From an uncultured bacterium (GTDB lineage Bacteria; Bacillota; Clostridia; Christensenellales; Borkfalkiaceae): a stretch of 14,911 nucleotides of DNA. Below the pieces are notes generated by a model that did not search any database, was not told the DNA's origin, and saw only the letters and a list, made by a program, of their open reading frames with translations. Where the stretch lies: assembly GCA_934871445.1 (NCBI GenBank), contig CAKXBD010000039.1, positions 1-14,911 on the forward strand, given 5' to 3'. Positions 5,769 through 12,949 of the stretch are shown here, piece by piece; position 1 is the stretch's first letter; every line of letters starts with the position of its first letter. The translations under genes were made by a program, and so were the position numbers.

Positions 5769-7157
5769 ATGGGTAAATATTTCGGTACGGACGGTTTTCG
5801 CGGCGAAGCCAACGAAAACCTGACGGCGGACCACGCTTATAAGGTGGGACGCTTTCTCGGCTGGTACTTCAACGAATGTAAAAAGCGTTCGGGGACGGGC
5901 GAACGGGCGCGCATTGTCATCGGAAAAGACACGCGGCGTTCGGGGTATATGTTTGAGTACGCCTTAGTCGGCGGACTCGTTTCGTCGGGCGCGGACGCAT
6001 ACCTGCTGCACGTGACGACGACGCCTTCGGTCGCTTACGTGGTGCGCACGGAGGGTTTCGATTGCGGCATCATGATTTCGGCCAGCCATAACCCTTACTA
6101 CGACAACGGGATCAAGCTGTTCAACGGTCAAGGGGAAAAGATGGACGAAGGGACGGTGGCGCTCGTCGAAAATTATCTCGACGGAAAACTCGTCGCGTTC
6201 GGAGAGAAGTGGGAGGAGATTCCCTTTGCGCGTCGGGAAGAAATCGGCCGCACGGTGGATTACGTCGCGGGCAGAAACCGCTATGTCGGATATCTAATTT
6301 CTCTCGGAATATACAGTTTCAAGGGCTATAAGGTAGGGCTTGACTGTGCGAACGGCAGTTCTTGGAATATCGCGAAAAGTGTATTCGATGCTCTCGGGGC
6401 AAAGACGTATGTCATCAATGCGGAGCCGGACGGGACGAATATCAACAAAAATGCGGGTTCCACGCATATCGAAGGATTGCAAAAGTTCGTGGTGGAAAAC
6501 GGGCTCGACGTCGGTTTTGCCTACGATGGAGATGCGGACAGGTGTCTTTGTGTAGACGAAAAGGGCAACGTCGTAGACGGGGATCTTATTCTTTATATCT
6601 ATGCCCGCTATATGAAAGAGCGGGGAGTATTGCTCAATAATACGGTCGTTACGACGATAATGTCTAACTTCGGTCTGTATAAGGCTTTCGACGAAATCGG
6701 AATCGAATATGCCAAGACGGCAGTAGGGGACAAATACGTCTACGAATATATGGCAGAGCACGGCGATTGCATCGGCGGCGAGCAATCTGGGCACATCATT
6801 TTTTCCAAATACGCCTCTACGGGCGACGGAATTTTGACCAGTTTGAAAGTCATGCAGGCGATGATTGCCAAGAAATCGACGCTCGGCAAGCTCGCGGAGC
6901 CCGTGACGATTTATCCGCAGGTTCTCAAAAACGTGCGGGTGAAAGATAAAGCGGCGGCGAAAAACGACGTTGACGTGCAGGCCGCGGTTGCCGCGGTGGC
7001 GGCAAAGCTCAATGACACGGGGCGGATTTTGCTCCGCGAATCGGGAACGGAGCCCGTTATCCGCGTCATGGTGGAAGCGGAAAGCAAGGAAATTTGTCAG
7101 TCCTGCGTGGACGAAGTGGTAGCCGTGCTCAAAAAGAAGGGCCACGGGGCGGATTGA
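5769..7157 (+). CDS. glmM: Phosphoglucosamine mutase
   Basis: A 462-residue cytoplasmic alpha-D-phosphohexomutase that interconverts GlcN-6-P and GlcN-1-P, the second step to UDP-GlcNAc. The N-terminus MGKYFGTDGFRG is the GlmM signature. The phosphoserine loop is ISASHNPYYDNGIK, with the active Ser at residue 106. GDADR carries the metal-binding aspartates, GGEQSGHI is the sugar-binding loop, and RESGTEPVIRVMVE is the C-terminal phosphate-binding loop. Length is close to the usual 445-460. The start at 5769 is preferred because AAGAGG (5755-5760) lies eight bases upstream and the product then starts MGKYFGTDG; an ATG at 5763 is too close. The stop codon overlaps the glmS ribosome binding site, and only nine bases separate the genes, so translation is probably coupled. 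Confidence 0.97.
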   Translation: MGKYFGTDGFRGEANENLTADHAYKVGRFLGWYFNECKKRSGTGERARIVIGKDTRRSGYMFEYALVGGLVSSGADAYLLHVTTTPSVAYVVRTEGFDCGIMISASHNPYYDNGIKLFNGQGEKMDEGTVALVENYLDGKLVAFGEKWEEIPFARREEIGRTVDYVAGRNRYVGYLISLGIYSFKGYKVGLDCANGSSWNIAKSVFDALGAKTYVINAEPDGTNINKNAGSTHIEGLQKFVVENGLDVGFAYDGDADRCLCVDEKGNVVDGDLILYIYARYMKERGVLLNNTVVTTIMSNFGLYKAFDEIGIEYAKTAVGDKYVYEYMAEHGDCIGGEQSGHIIFSKYASTGDGILTSLKVMQAMIAKKSTLGKLAEPVTIYPQVLKNVRVKDKAAAKNDVDVQAAVAAVAAKLNDTGRILLRESGTEPVIRVMVEAESKEICQSCVDEVVAVLKKKGHGAD

Positions 7158-7166
7158 GGAGAAGGT

Positions 7167-9005
7167 ATGTGCGGAATTGTCGGATATATCGGTAAAAAAC
7201 AAGCGGCGCCCATTCTTCTCGACGGGCTGGCAAAATTGGAATATCGCGGTTACGATTCGGCGGGGATCGCCGTGCGCGACGGCAGCGCGGAAGCGGTGGT
7301 CGTCAAAGCCAAGGGGCGATTGAAAGTCCTTGCGGAAAAGACGAACAGCGGACTTTCCGTAAAGGGCTGCTGCGGAATCGGGCATACGCGCTGGGCGACA
7401 CACGGCGAACCTTCCGCCGAAAACGCTCACCCTCATTACAGCGACGATAAAAACATAATCGTCGTGCATAACGGAATCATCGAGAATTATCAGGAGCTCA
7501 AAGAAAAACTGTCAAAGAGCGGCTATGCGTTTTACTCTCAGACAGATACTGAGGTTCTTGCGAAACTCGTCGATTATTACTATAAAAAATACGGCGACGG
7601 GCCGATAGACGCGCTGGCGAGGTGTATGATGCGCGTGCGCGGCTCGTACGCGCTGGCGGTCATGTATAAGGACTATCCCGAAGAACTCTACGTCGCACGA
7701 AAGGACAGTCCCATGATCATCGGTGCGGAAAAGGGCGAAACTTTCCTCGCCTCCGACGTTCCCGCGATTCTCAATTATACGAGAAACGTCTATTACATCG
7801 GGAATCTGGAAATCGCCAAATTGGAAAAAGGGAAAGTCTCTTTTTTCAATATCGATCGGGAAGAAATCTCCAAAGAGATTACGGAAATCAAATGGGACGC
7901 AAAGTCTGCGGAGAAAGCGGGTTTTGAACACTTCATGATGAAGGAGATTCACGAACAGCCCAAGGCCGCGCAGGATACTTTGAACTCCGTCGTTAAAAAC
8001 GGCACAATCGATCTTTCCGAATGCGGGCTTACGGAGGAGCGGATAAAATCCGTCGGGCATATTTATATCGTCGCCTGCGGTTCCGCTTATCATGCGGGCA
8101 TGGTGGCGCAATACGTCATCGAGAGCCTCGCAAAAATTCCCGTTCGGGTAGACCTCGCGTCGGAATTTCGTTATCGTAAGCCGCTCCTCGAAAAAGACGG
8201 CTTAGTCATTATCATCAGTCAATCGGGGGAGACGGCGGACAGTCTCGCGGCGTTACGGGAAGCGAAGGGGAGAGGAATAAAGACCTTGGCGATCGTCAAC
8301 GTAGTGGGGTCTTCCATCGCGCGAGAAGCGGACGACGTGTTCTATACGCTCGCGGGGCCCGAAATCGCGGTTGCGACGACAAAAGCCTATTCGACGCAGC
8401 TTATCGCGGGTTATTTGCTGGCGGTGCAGTTCGCAAAGGTACGCGGGCAGATAGACGAAAAGAGGTATTCCTCGCTCGTCAAAGACCTGCTGGCTTTGCC
8501 CGATAAAATGAAACGGGTATTGGAGGATAAAGAACGAATTCAATGGTTTGCCGCGAAGTTCGCAAACGCAAAGGATATTTTCTTTATCGGCCGCGGAATC
8601 GATTATGCCGTCAGTATGGAAGGCAGTCTCAAAATGAAGGAAATCAGCTATATCCATTCGGAGGCGTATGCGGCGGGCGAGCTCAAACACGGCACAATCA
8701 GCTTGATCGAGGACGGGACGCTGGTCGTCAGCGTACTCACGCAGCAGGAATTGTATGAAAAGATGATCGGCAATATGGCGGAGGTCAAGAGCCGCGGCGC
8801 TTATTTGATGGGCTTGACGGCTTACGGAAACTATAATGTCGAGGATACGGCGGACTTTACTACATATATCCCGCGCACGGATTCGCTGTTTACGGCGAGT
8901 TTGGCGGTCATTCCTCTGCAACTGATGGGATATTACGTCAGCGTGGCGAAGGGATTGGACGTGGATAAACCGAGAAATCTCGCCAAGAGCGTCACGGTGG
9001 AATAA
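7167..9005 (+). CDS. glmS: Glutamine--fructose-6-phosphate aminotransferase (isomerizing)
   Basis: A 612-residue enzyme making GlcN-6-P and glutamate from fructose-6-phosphate and glutamine, the entry step of amino-sugar synthesis. MCGIVGYIG exposes Cys2 as the N-terminal glutaminase nucleophile after Met removal, followed by LEYRGYDSAGIAV and TRWATHGEPS. Two SIS isomerase domains follow: SQSGETADS near residue 350, and IGRGIDYAVSMEGSLKMKE near 473. The C-terminal DVDKPRNLAKSVTVE ends the protein as in the family. GAGGAG a few bases upstream, partly inside the glmM stop, sets the start. No glmS ribozyme precedes it: the gap is nine bases, and I saw no ribozyme core upstream of glmM either. 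Control must therefore differ from the usual Bacillota GlcN-6-P ribozyme. Confidence 0.98.
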   Translation: MCGIVGYIGKKQAAPILLDGLAKLEYRGYDSAGIAVRDGSAEAVVVKAKGRLKVLAEKTNSGLSVKGCCGIGHTRWATHGEPSAENAHPHYSDDKNIIVVHNGIIENYQELKEKLSKSGYAFYSQTDTEVLAKLVDYYYKKYGDGPIDALARCMMRVRGSYALAVMYKDYPEELYVARKDSPMIIGAEKGETFLASDVPAILNYTRNVYYIGNLEIAKLEKGKVSFFNIDREEISKEITEIKWDAKSAEKAGFEHFMMKEIHEQPKAAQDTLNSVVKNGTIDLSECGLTEERIKSVGHIYIVACGSAYHAGMVAQYVIESLAKIPVRVDLASEFRYRKPLLEKDGLVIIISQSGETADSLAALREAKGRGIKTLAIVNVVGSSIAREADDVFYTLAGPEIAVATTKAYSTQLIAGYLLAVQFAKVRGQIDEKRYSSLVKDLLALPDKMKRVLEDKERIQWFAAKFANAKDIFFIGRGIDYAVSMEGSLKMKEISYIHSEAYAAGELKHGTISLIEDGTLVVSVLTQQELYEKMIGNMAEVKSRGAYLMGLTAYGNYNVEDTADFTTYIPRTDSLFTASLAVIPLQLMGYYVSVAKGLDVDKPRNLAKSVTVE

Positions 9006-9060
9006 CGTCGGAAAGGGATATAGAGCGAGAATTTTCGCCGAATATATCGGGAGTGGAACT

Positions 9061-10911
9061 ATGAAAGGTACAAAAACAAAAGCGTGGCATATAGCGTTTC
9101 TGATGCTGGCGGACGTGGTGTCCGTCCTGCTCGCAATGCTGATTGCCTATGTGATGACGGTCGGGGATAAAGGTTTTTCCCTTTGGCTCGTGTGGTGGGG
9201 GCTCGGAAATATCGCGTGTACGTTGTTATTTTTCGGTCTGTTTGGCATGTACGGAATCGTGTTTTCTACGGTCGGAATCATCGACGCGCTGAAACAAACG
9301 CTTGCGATCGTCGGAGTCGCTTCGGCGAACGTCATTTTTGCTGTCCTCACCGGACGGACTTATATCGGTATAAGTACGGCCCTTGTATACAGTATCTTTC
9401 TTTTCTATTTTTCCGTTATGACGAGATTTTCCAAAAGGATTCTCATCGTCGTTAGATATTACCTTTCACGGGCAAAGTACAATCGGAAACGTGTCAGGAT
9501 CGGGGGCGGCGGAGCCCCCGGTTCCGCCCTCATTAAGGAAATGCTCACCTCGGATAAAATTTCCTATAAGCCCGTATGTATCGCGGACGATGACCCTTTC
9601 AAAATCGGGAAATCGGTCGGCGGCGTAAAAATCGCGGGCACGACCTTTGAGCTTCCACGGTTGGTCAGGGAATATCATGTGGAAGAAATCTTCGTCACTA
9701 TGCCCGCCGTCAAGAAAAAGACGCAGAGCGAGATTATCGCTCGCTGTCGGGATTTAGGGTGTCCCGTCAAGGTTCTGCCGGGAATTTATCAGCTCGCGGA
9801 CGGTCAGGTGACCGTGTCCAAACTTCGCAAAGTCGATATTCAGGATTTGCTCGGCCGAGAGCAGGTAAGTGTCAACCTCGACGAAATTATGGGATATATC
9901 GAAAATAAAGTCGTGCTCGTGACGGGGGGCGGCGGCTCTATCGGCAGCGAGCTCTGCCGTCAGATAGCGACGCATCGTCCCGAAAAGCTGATTATTTTCG
10001 ATATCTATGAAAACAATGCCTACGATATCGAACAGGAATTGAAACGAAAAGACCCGTCTTTGAATTTGTTGACTTTAATCGGCAGCGTGCGGGATCAGGG
10101 AAAGGTGCGGGATTTGTTTGAAAGATACCGTCCGCAAATCGTGTTTCACGCGGCGGCGCATAAACATGTCCCCTTGATGGAAACAAGCCCCAATGAGGCC
10201 GTAAAAAATAACGTATTCGGGACTCTGAACGTAGCTCGCTGTGCGGACGAATTCGGCACGGAGACGTTCGTGCAGATTTCCACGGATAAGGCGGTGAATC
10301 CGACGAATATCATGGGGGCGACCAAACGTATCTGCGAAATGATTATTCAGACAATCGGCCGCCACAGCAAGAATACGAAATTCGTGGCGGTGCGATTCGG
10401 AAACGTGCTGGGCTCAAATGGTTCGGTTATTCCGCTTTTCAGGAAACAGATAGCGGAGGGCGGTCCCGTGACGGTTACGCATAAGGATATTATAAGATAT
10501 TTCATGACCATTCCCGAAGCGGTGTCGCTTGTCTTGCAGGCGGGCGCCTATGCGAAGGGGGGGCAAATTTTTGTGCTGGACATGGGCGAACCCGTCAAGA
10601 TATATGACCTCGCGTATAATCTTATCAAACTTTCGGGACTCGAACCCAATGTCGATATCAATATCGTATGTACGGGATTGCGTCCGGGGGAAAAATTGTA
10701 CGAAGAACGGCTCATGAAAGAAGAGGGGCTGCAAAAGACTGCGAACGGGCTCATCAATATTGCCCGCCCGATTCAGTTGGACGAAGAATTTTTATGGGAT
10801 ACTTTGGACAAGCTGTACGGGGAAGCCTACGATGAGACGGGCAATATGAAGGAGCTGGTGGCAAAGCTCGTTCCGACCTATAAAATCGATAATCGGGTAT
10901 GTAACGGATAA
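9061..10911 (+). CDS. Membrane-bound nucleotide-sugar 4,6-dehydratase (CapD/FlaA1/PglF family polysaccharide biosynthesis protein)
   Basis: A 616-residue inner-membrane enzyme, probably turning UDP-GlcNAc into the UDP-4-keto-6-deoxy sugar that starts bacillosamine, fucosamine or quinovosamine-type glycans. Four hydrophobic helices fill about residues 10-127. A degenerate Rossmann domain follows (GGGGAPGSALIKEML, near residue 149), then the catalytic SDR domain with VLVTGGGGSIGSELCRQIA (near 290). The catalytic Thr408-Asp409-Lys410 (STDK) and MGATKR (Met418, Lys422) fit the long-chain PglF/WbpM class, where Met replaces the usual SDR Tyr. GLRPGEKLYEE near the end is also typical. It is 55 bp after glmS and 74 bp before nahK, with no terminator between, so the pathway supplying UDP-GlcNAc and this consumer appear to be co-transcribed. 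The exact product sugar cannot be read. Confidence 0.92.
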   Translation: MKGTKTKAWHIAFLMLADVVSVLLAMLIAYVMTVGDKGFSLWLVWWGLGNIACTLLFFGLFGMYGIVFSTVGIIDALKQTLAIVGVASANVIFAVLTGRTYIGISTALVYSIFLFYFSVMTRFSKRILIVVRYYLSRAKYNRKRVRIGGGGAPGSALIKEMLTSDKISYKPVCIADDDPFKIGKSVGGVKIAGTTFELPRLVREYHVEEIFVTMPAVKKKTQSEIIARCRDLGCPVKVLPGIYQLADGQVTVSKLRKVDIQDLLGREQVSVNLDEIMGYIENKVVLVTGGGGSIGSELCRQIATHRPEKLIIFDIYENNAYDIEQELKRKDPSLNLLTLIGSVRDQGKVRDLFERYRPQIVFHAAAHKHVPLMETSPNEAVKNNVFGTLNVARCADEFGTETFVQISTDKAVNPTNIMGATKRICEMIIQTIGRHSKNTKFVAVRFGNVLGSNGSVIPLFRKQIAEGGPVTVTHKDIIRYFMTIPEAVSLVLQAGAYAKGGQIFVLDMGEPVKIYDLAYNLIKLSGLEPNVDINIVCTGLRPGEKLYEERLMKEEGLQKTANGLINIARPIQLDEEFLWDTLDKLYGEAYDETGNMKELVAKLVPTYKIDNRVCNG

Positions 10912-10985
10912 TCGTAACGGTTTGTCGTTTCCATAGCATACGAATAGTAAGTAAGGAATTTGCAGTCAAGGGGAGAGAAACAATA

Positions 10986-12098
10986 ATGTCAGAAATAGAT
11001 GAAAAGCACATTGAAAAAATATGTCGTATTTTTCAGATTCGGGGAGAGTATCGCTCGTGCGAAATTTTGACGCTCGGACATATCAATACGACATATAAGG
11101 TATACTTCTACCGCGACGGGGAAATCAAAGACTATATTTTGCAGAGGGTAAACACCTATGTGTTCAAAGATCCCGTTCGGGTAATGGAAAACATTACTTC
11201 CGTCACCGAGTATGTCCGTGCTAAAATCAAACGGACGGGCGTCAGCGCCAAAAGAGGCGTGCTGCATTACCAAAAAACCGCGGAGGGGAAATACTATACA
11301 TGGGAAGAGGACGGAGGCTTCTGGCGCTGTTGCAGGTTTATCGACGATTCCGCGTCCTTCCTTCTGACGGACAATTTGAAAGTGATAGAGGAGTCGGGAA
11401 AGGCGTTCGGGGAGTTCCAGCTTCACCTTGCCGATTACCCCGTAGAAAAACTGCATATCGCCATTCCGCATTTTCATAATACGGTCATGCGGTACGACAC
11501 TTTCCGCGAAGCGATTGAAAACAACCTCAGTGGCCGAAAAGAAAACGCTTTGAGGGAAATAGAGGAGTATCTCGGCCTCGAAGCGCGGGCGACGCAAATG
11601 TATAAGATGCAGCGCCGCGGCGAGCTTCCGCTTCGGGTGACGCATAACGATACGAAATGCAGTAACGTGCTTTTCGATAAAGACAGTTTTGAGCATCTTT
11701 CCGTCATCGATTTGGATACGGTCATGCCGGGGCTCGTGGGGTTCGATTTCGGAGACGCGATTCGCGCCACGGCGAATACGGCGGAGGAGGACGAAAAGGA
11801 CATAAAAAAAGTCGCTCTCGACATGAAGAAGTACGAGGCGTTTGTAAAAGGGTTCCTCGGCAAAGTGAAAGGCGAACTCACCGAAAACGAGAAGGATACG
11901 ATGGCTTTGGGCGCGCTGACAATGACGATAGAGTGCGGAATGAGATTTCTCACCGATTATCTCGACGGAGATAAATATTTCCACACAGACTATTCCGAGC
12001 ACAATCTCGTGCGCAGTCGTTGTCAGCTCGCGCTTGCCAAGGATATGATAGAGCATTTTGAAGAAATGAAGGCGGTTGTCAAAAAGTATTGCGATTAA
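10986..12098 (+). CDS. nahK: N-acetylhexosamine 1-kinase (aminoglycoside phosphotransferase fold)
   Basis: A 370-residue cytoplasmic kinase that phosphorylates the anomeric position of GlcNAc or GalNAc. It closely follows bifidobacterial NahK/LnpB (about 359 residues). Shared features are GHINTTY (31-37, substrate and nucleotide loop), DYILQRVNT, RVTHNDTK with catalytic Asp222, IDLDTVMPG (Asp242 and Asp244, Mg binding), FDFGDAIR, ECGMRFLTDYLDGDKYF and SEHNLVR. In bifidobacteria NahK works directly after the GH112 phosphorylase, and a GH112 gene is present here 7.6 kb upstream but in a separate transcript. In this operon NahK instead follows the 4,6-dehydratase, so its HexNAc-1-P may be directed to surface glycans. 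AGGGGAGA upstream supports the start. Its stop codon overlaps that of a small gene on the other strand. A broader sugar-kinase role is possible. Confidence 0.88.
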   Translation: MSEIDEKHIEKICRIFQIRGEYRSCEILTLGHINTTYKVYFYRDGEIKDYILQRVNTYVFKDPVRVMENITSVTEYVRAKIKRTGVSAKRGVLHYQKTAEGKYYTWEEDGGFWRCCRFIDDSASFLLTDNLKVIEESGKAFGEFQLHLADYPVEKLHIAIPHFHNTVMRYDTFREAIENNLSGRKENALREIEEYLGLEARATQMYKMQRRGELPLRVTHNDTKCSNVLFDKDSFEHLSVIDLDTVMPGLVGFDFGDAIRATANTAEEDEKDIKKVALDMKKYEAFVKGFLGKVKGELTENEKDTMALGALTMTIECGMRFLTDYLDGDKYFHTDYSEHNLVRSRCQLALAKDMIEHFEEMKAVVKKYCD

Positions 12099-12184
12099 TT
12101 TTTCCGTCCCTTAAAAAGTGCCATACAGATAACGCCCATATTTCCGCCTACGACGAGGCCGACGACAAATCCTATCCAAAACAT
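12095..12184 (-). CDS. 29-residue single-pass membrane protein, DUF3789-like
   Basis: On the reverse strand an ATG (12184-12182) opens 29 codons ending in TAA (12097-12095). The product begins MFWIGFVVGLVVGGNMG and ends ALFKGRKN: one hydrophobic, glycine-spaced helix with a short basic tail, so it probably sits in the membrane with the tail in the cytoplasm. A near-perfect ribosome binding site, GGAGGAG (12198-12192), lies seven bases before the ATG, which is strong support for translation. Length and layout resemble the DUF3789 family of tiny membrane proteins in Bacillota and their mobile elements; that match is from memory. Its stop codon overlaps the nahK stop (12096-12098) in tail-to-tail arrangement. 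The function is unknown. Confidence 0.68.
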   Translation of the reverse strand: MFWIGFVVGLVVGGNMGVICMALFKGRKN

Positions 12185-12248
12185 GCTAAAACTCCTCCTT
12201 TTGTCGTTTATTTACCGAGTATGAACGTTTTCTCAGATTTTTATTCCC

Positions 12249-12277
12249 ATTATATGCATCTTCCCGAAAAATTGTTA
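12249..12277 (-). promoter_or_regulatory. Possible promoter of the small reverse-strand gene
   Basis: Read on the reverse strand, TATAAT (12254-12249) lies 17 bases after TAACAA (12277-12272). The -10 is perfect and the -35 poor. It sits about 65 bases before the ATG of the 29-codon gene. The rest of 12185-12364 shows no other gene; a weak A+T-rich inverted repeat (TTTTCTT/AAGAAAA) lies near 12340-12357. Confidence 0.35.
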
Positions 12278-12364
12278 TTGAGTATCCGAAGAGACTTTTA
12301 TGAAAAAGCGTCGAATTTCCGAAAGGGATTGCGGCGGTTTTTTCTTTGAAAAGAAAATTTTTGA

Positions 12365-12394
12365 TTGCAAAACAGAGCGGTTTTCTGATATAAT
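12365..12394 (+). promoter_or_regulatory. Sigma-A promoter (extended -10) for the GNAT-glf pair
   Basis: TTGCAA (12365-12370) and a perfect TATAAT (12389-12394) are 18 bases apart, with TG one base before the -10 (12386-12387). Transcription would start near 12401, about 22 nt before the ATG at 12423. This position rules out the longer in-frame start at 12300 for the downstream gene. Confidence 0.75.
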
Positions 12395-12422
12395 AGAGAA
12401 AAGTTTTCTTAGAGGTACTTTC

Positions 12423-12935
12423 ATGGTCTTGGAAACCGAGCGTCTGATTTTGAGGGAATTACGGGAGGCCGATTTTTCAGCTCTCGCGGAAATATTAATG
12501 GATAAAGAAGTGATGTACGCTTACGGACACTGCTTTTCGGAGAAAGAAACAATGGAGTGGCTGGAAAGACAACGGAAACGTTACCGAAGTTTTGGCTTCG
12601 GATTATGGGGAGCCGTATTAAAGAATACGGGGGAGGTCATAGGACAGGCGGGACTGACGATACAGCCGTGCGAAGGAAGAGAGGTTTTAGAAATCGGGTA
12701 TTTGTTCAAGAAAAAGCATTGGCATTTCGGCTATGCGCGCGAAGCCGCGGAAGGCTGTAAAAGATATGCTTTCGATATACTGAACAAAGAAAAGGTATAT
12801 TCAATTATAAAGACGGATAACTATCCTTCCATCCGCGTTGCCGAAAGTATCGGCATGAAAAGAGAGAAAGAGTTTGTAACCCGTTATTATGCGGGGGATA
12901 TGAGGCATTATCTCTTTTCCGCGCGGAAGGAATAA
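12423..12935 (+). CDS. GNAT family N-acetyltransferase (RimJ/RimL type)
   Basis: A 170-residue acetyl-CoA-dependent acetyltransferase. It begins LETERLILRELREADFSAL, the standard opening of the RimJ/RimL-like branch. A central strand GEVIGQAGLTIQP leads to the acetyl-CoA loop region KKKHWHFGYAREAAEGC (about residues 98-114), then TDNYPSIRVAESIGMKRE, the typical end of the fold. AGAGGT (12411-12416) six bases upstream and a promoter just before it select this start; codons back to 12300 would overlap that promoter. The acceptor (ribosomal protein N-terminus, amino sugar or small molecule) is not evident. Glf starts 14 bp downstream, so the two probably share an mRNA, and an acceptor in glycan synthesis is conceivable but unproven. 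Confidence 0.88.
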   Translation: MVLETERLILRELREADFSALAEILMDKEVMYAYGHCFSEKETMEWLERQRKRYRSFGFGLWGAVLKNTGEVIGQAGLTIQPCEGREVLEIGYLFKKKHWHFGYAREAAEGCKRYAFDILNKEKVYSIIKTDNYPSIRVAESIGMKREKEFVTRYYAGDMRHYLFSARKE

Positions 12936-12949
12936 AAGGAGGAAAGAAT

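Noticed and set aside
6294..7469. 391-codon open frame on the reverse strand across glmM and the start of glmS
   Set aside because: It lies opposite two firmly identified genes, has no ribosome binding site, and its product is a His/Arg/Phe-rich string with no recognisable domain. It is a codon-bias mirror of the + strand genes.
10989..12056. 355-codon open frame on the reverse strand across nahK
   Set aside because: Fully antisense to a gene with clear NahK motifs; composition is that of a shadow frame and no family features are seen.
12089..12349. 86-codon + strand frame after nahK
   Set aside because: No ribosome binding site or recognisable domain. It overlaps the better supported reverse-strand 29-codon gene and its regulatory region.
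12300..12422. Upstream in-frame extension of the GNAT gene to an ATG at 12300
   Set aside because: A good promoter (12365-12394) lies inside this stretch, and the ATG at 12423 has its own ribosome binding site and begins the conserved domain.
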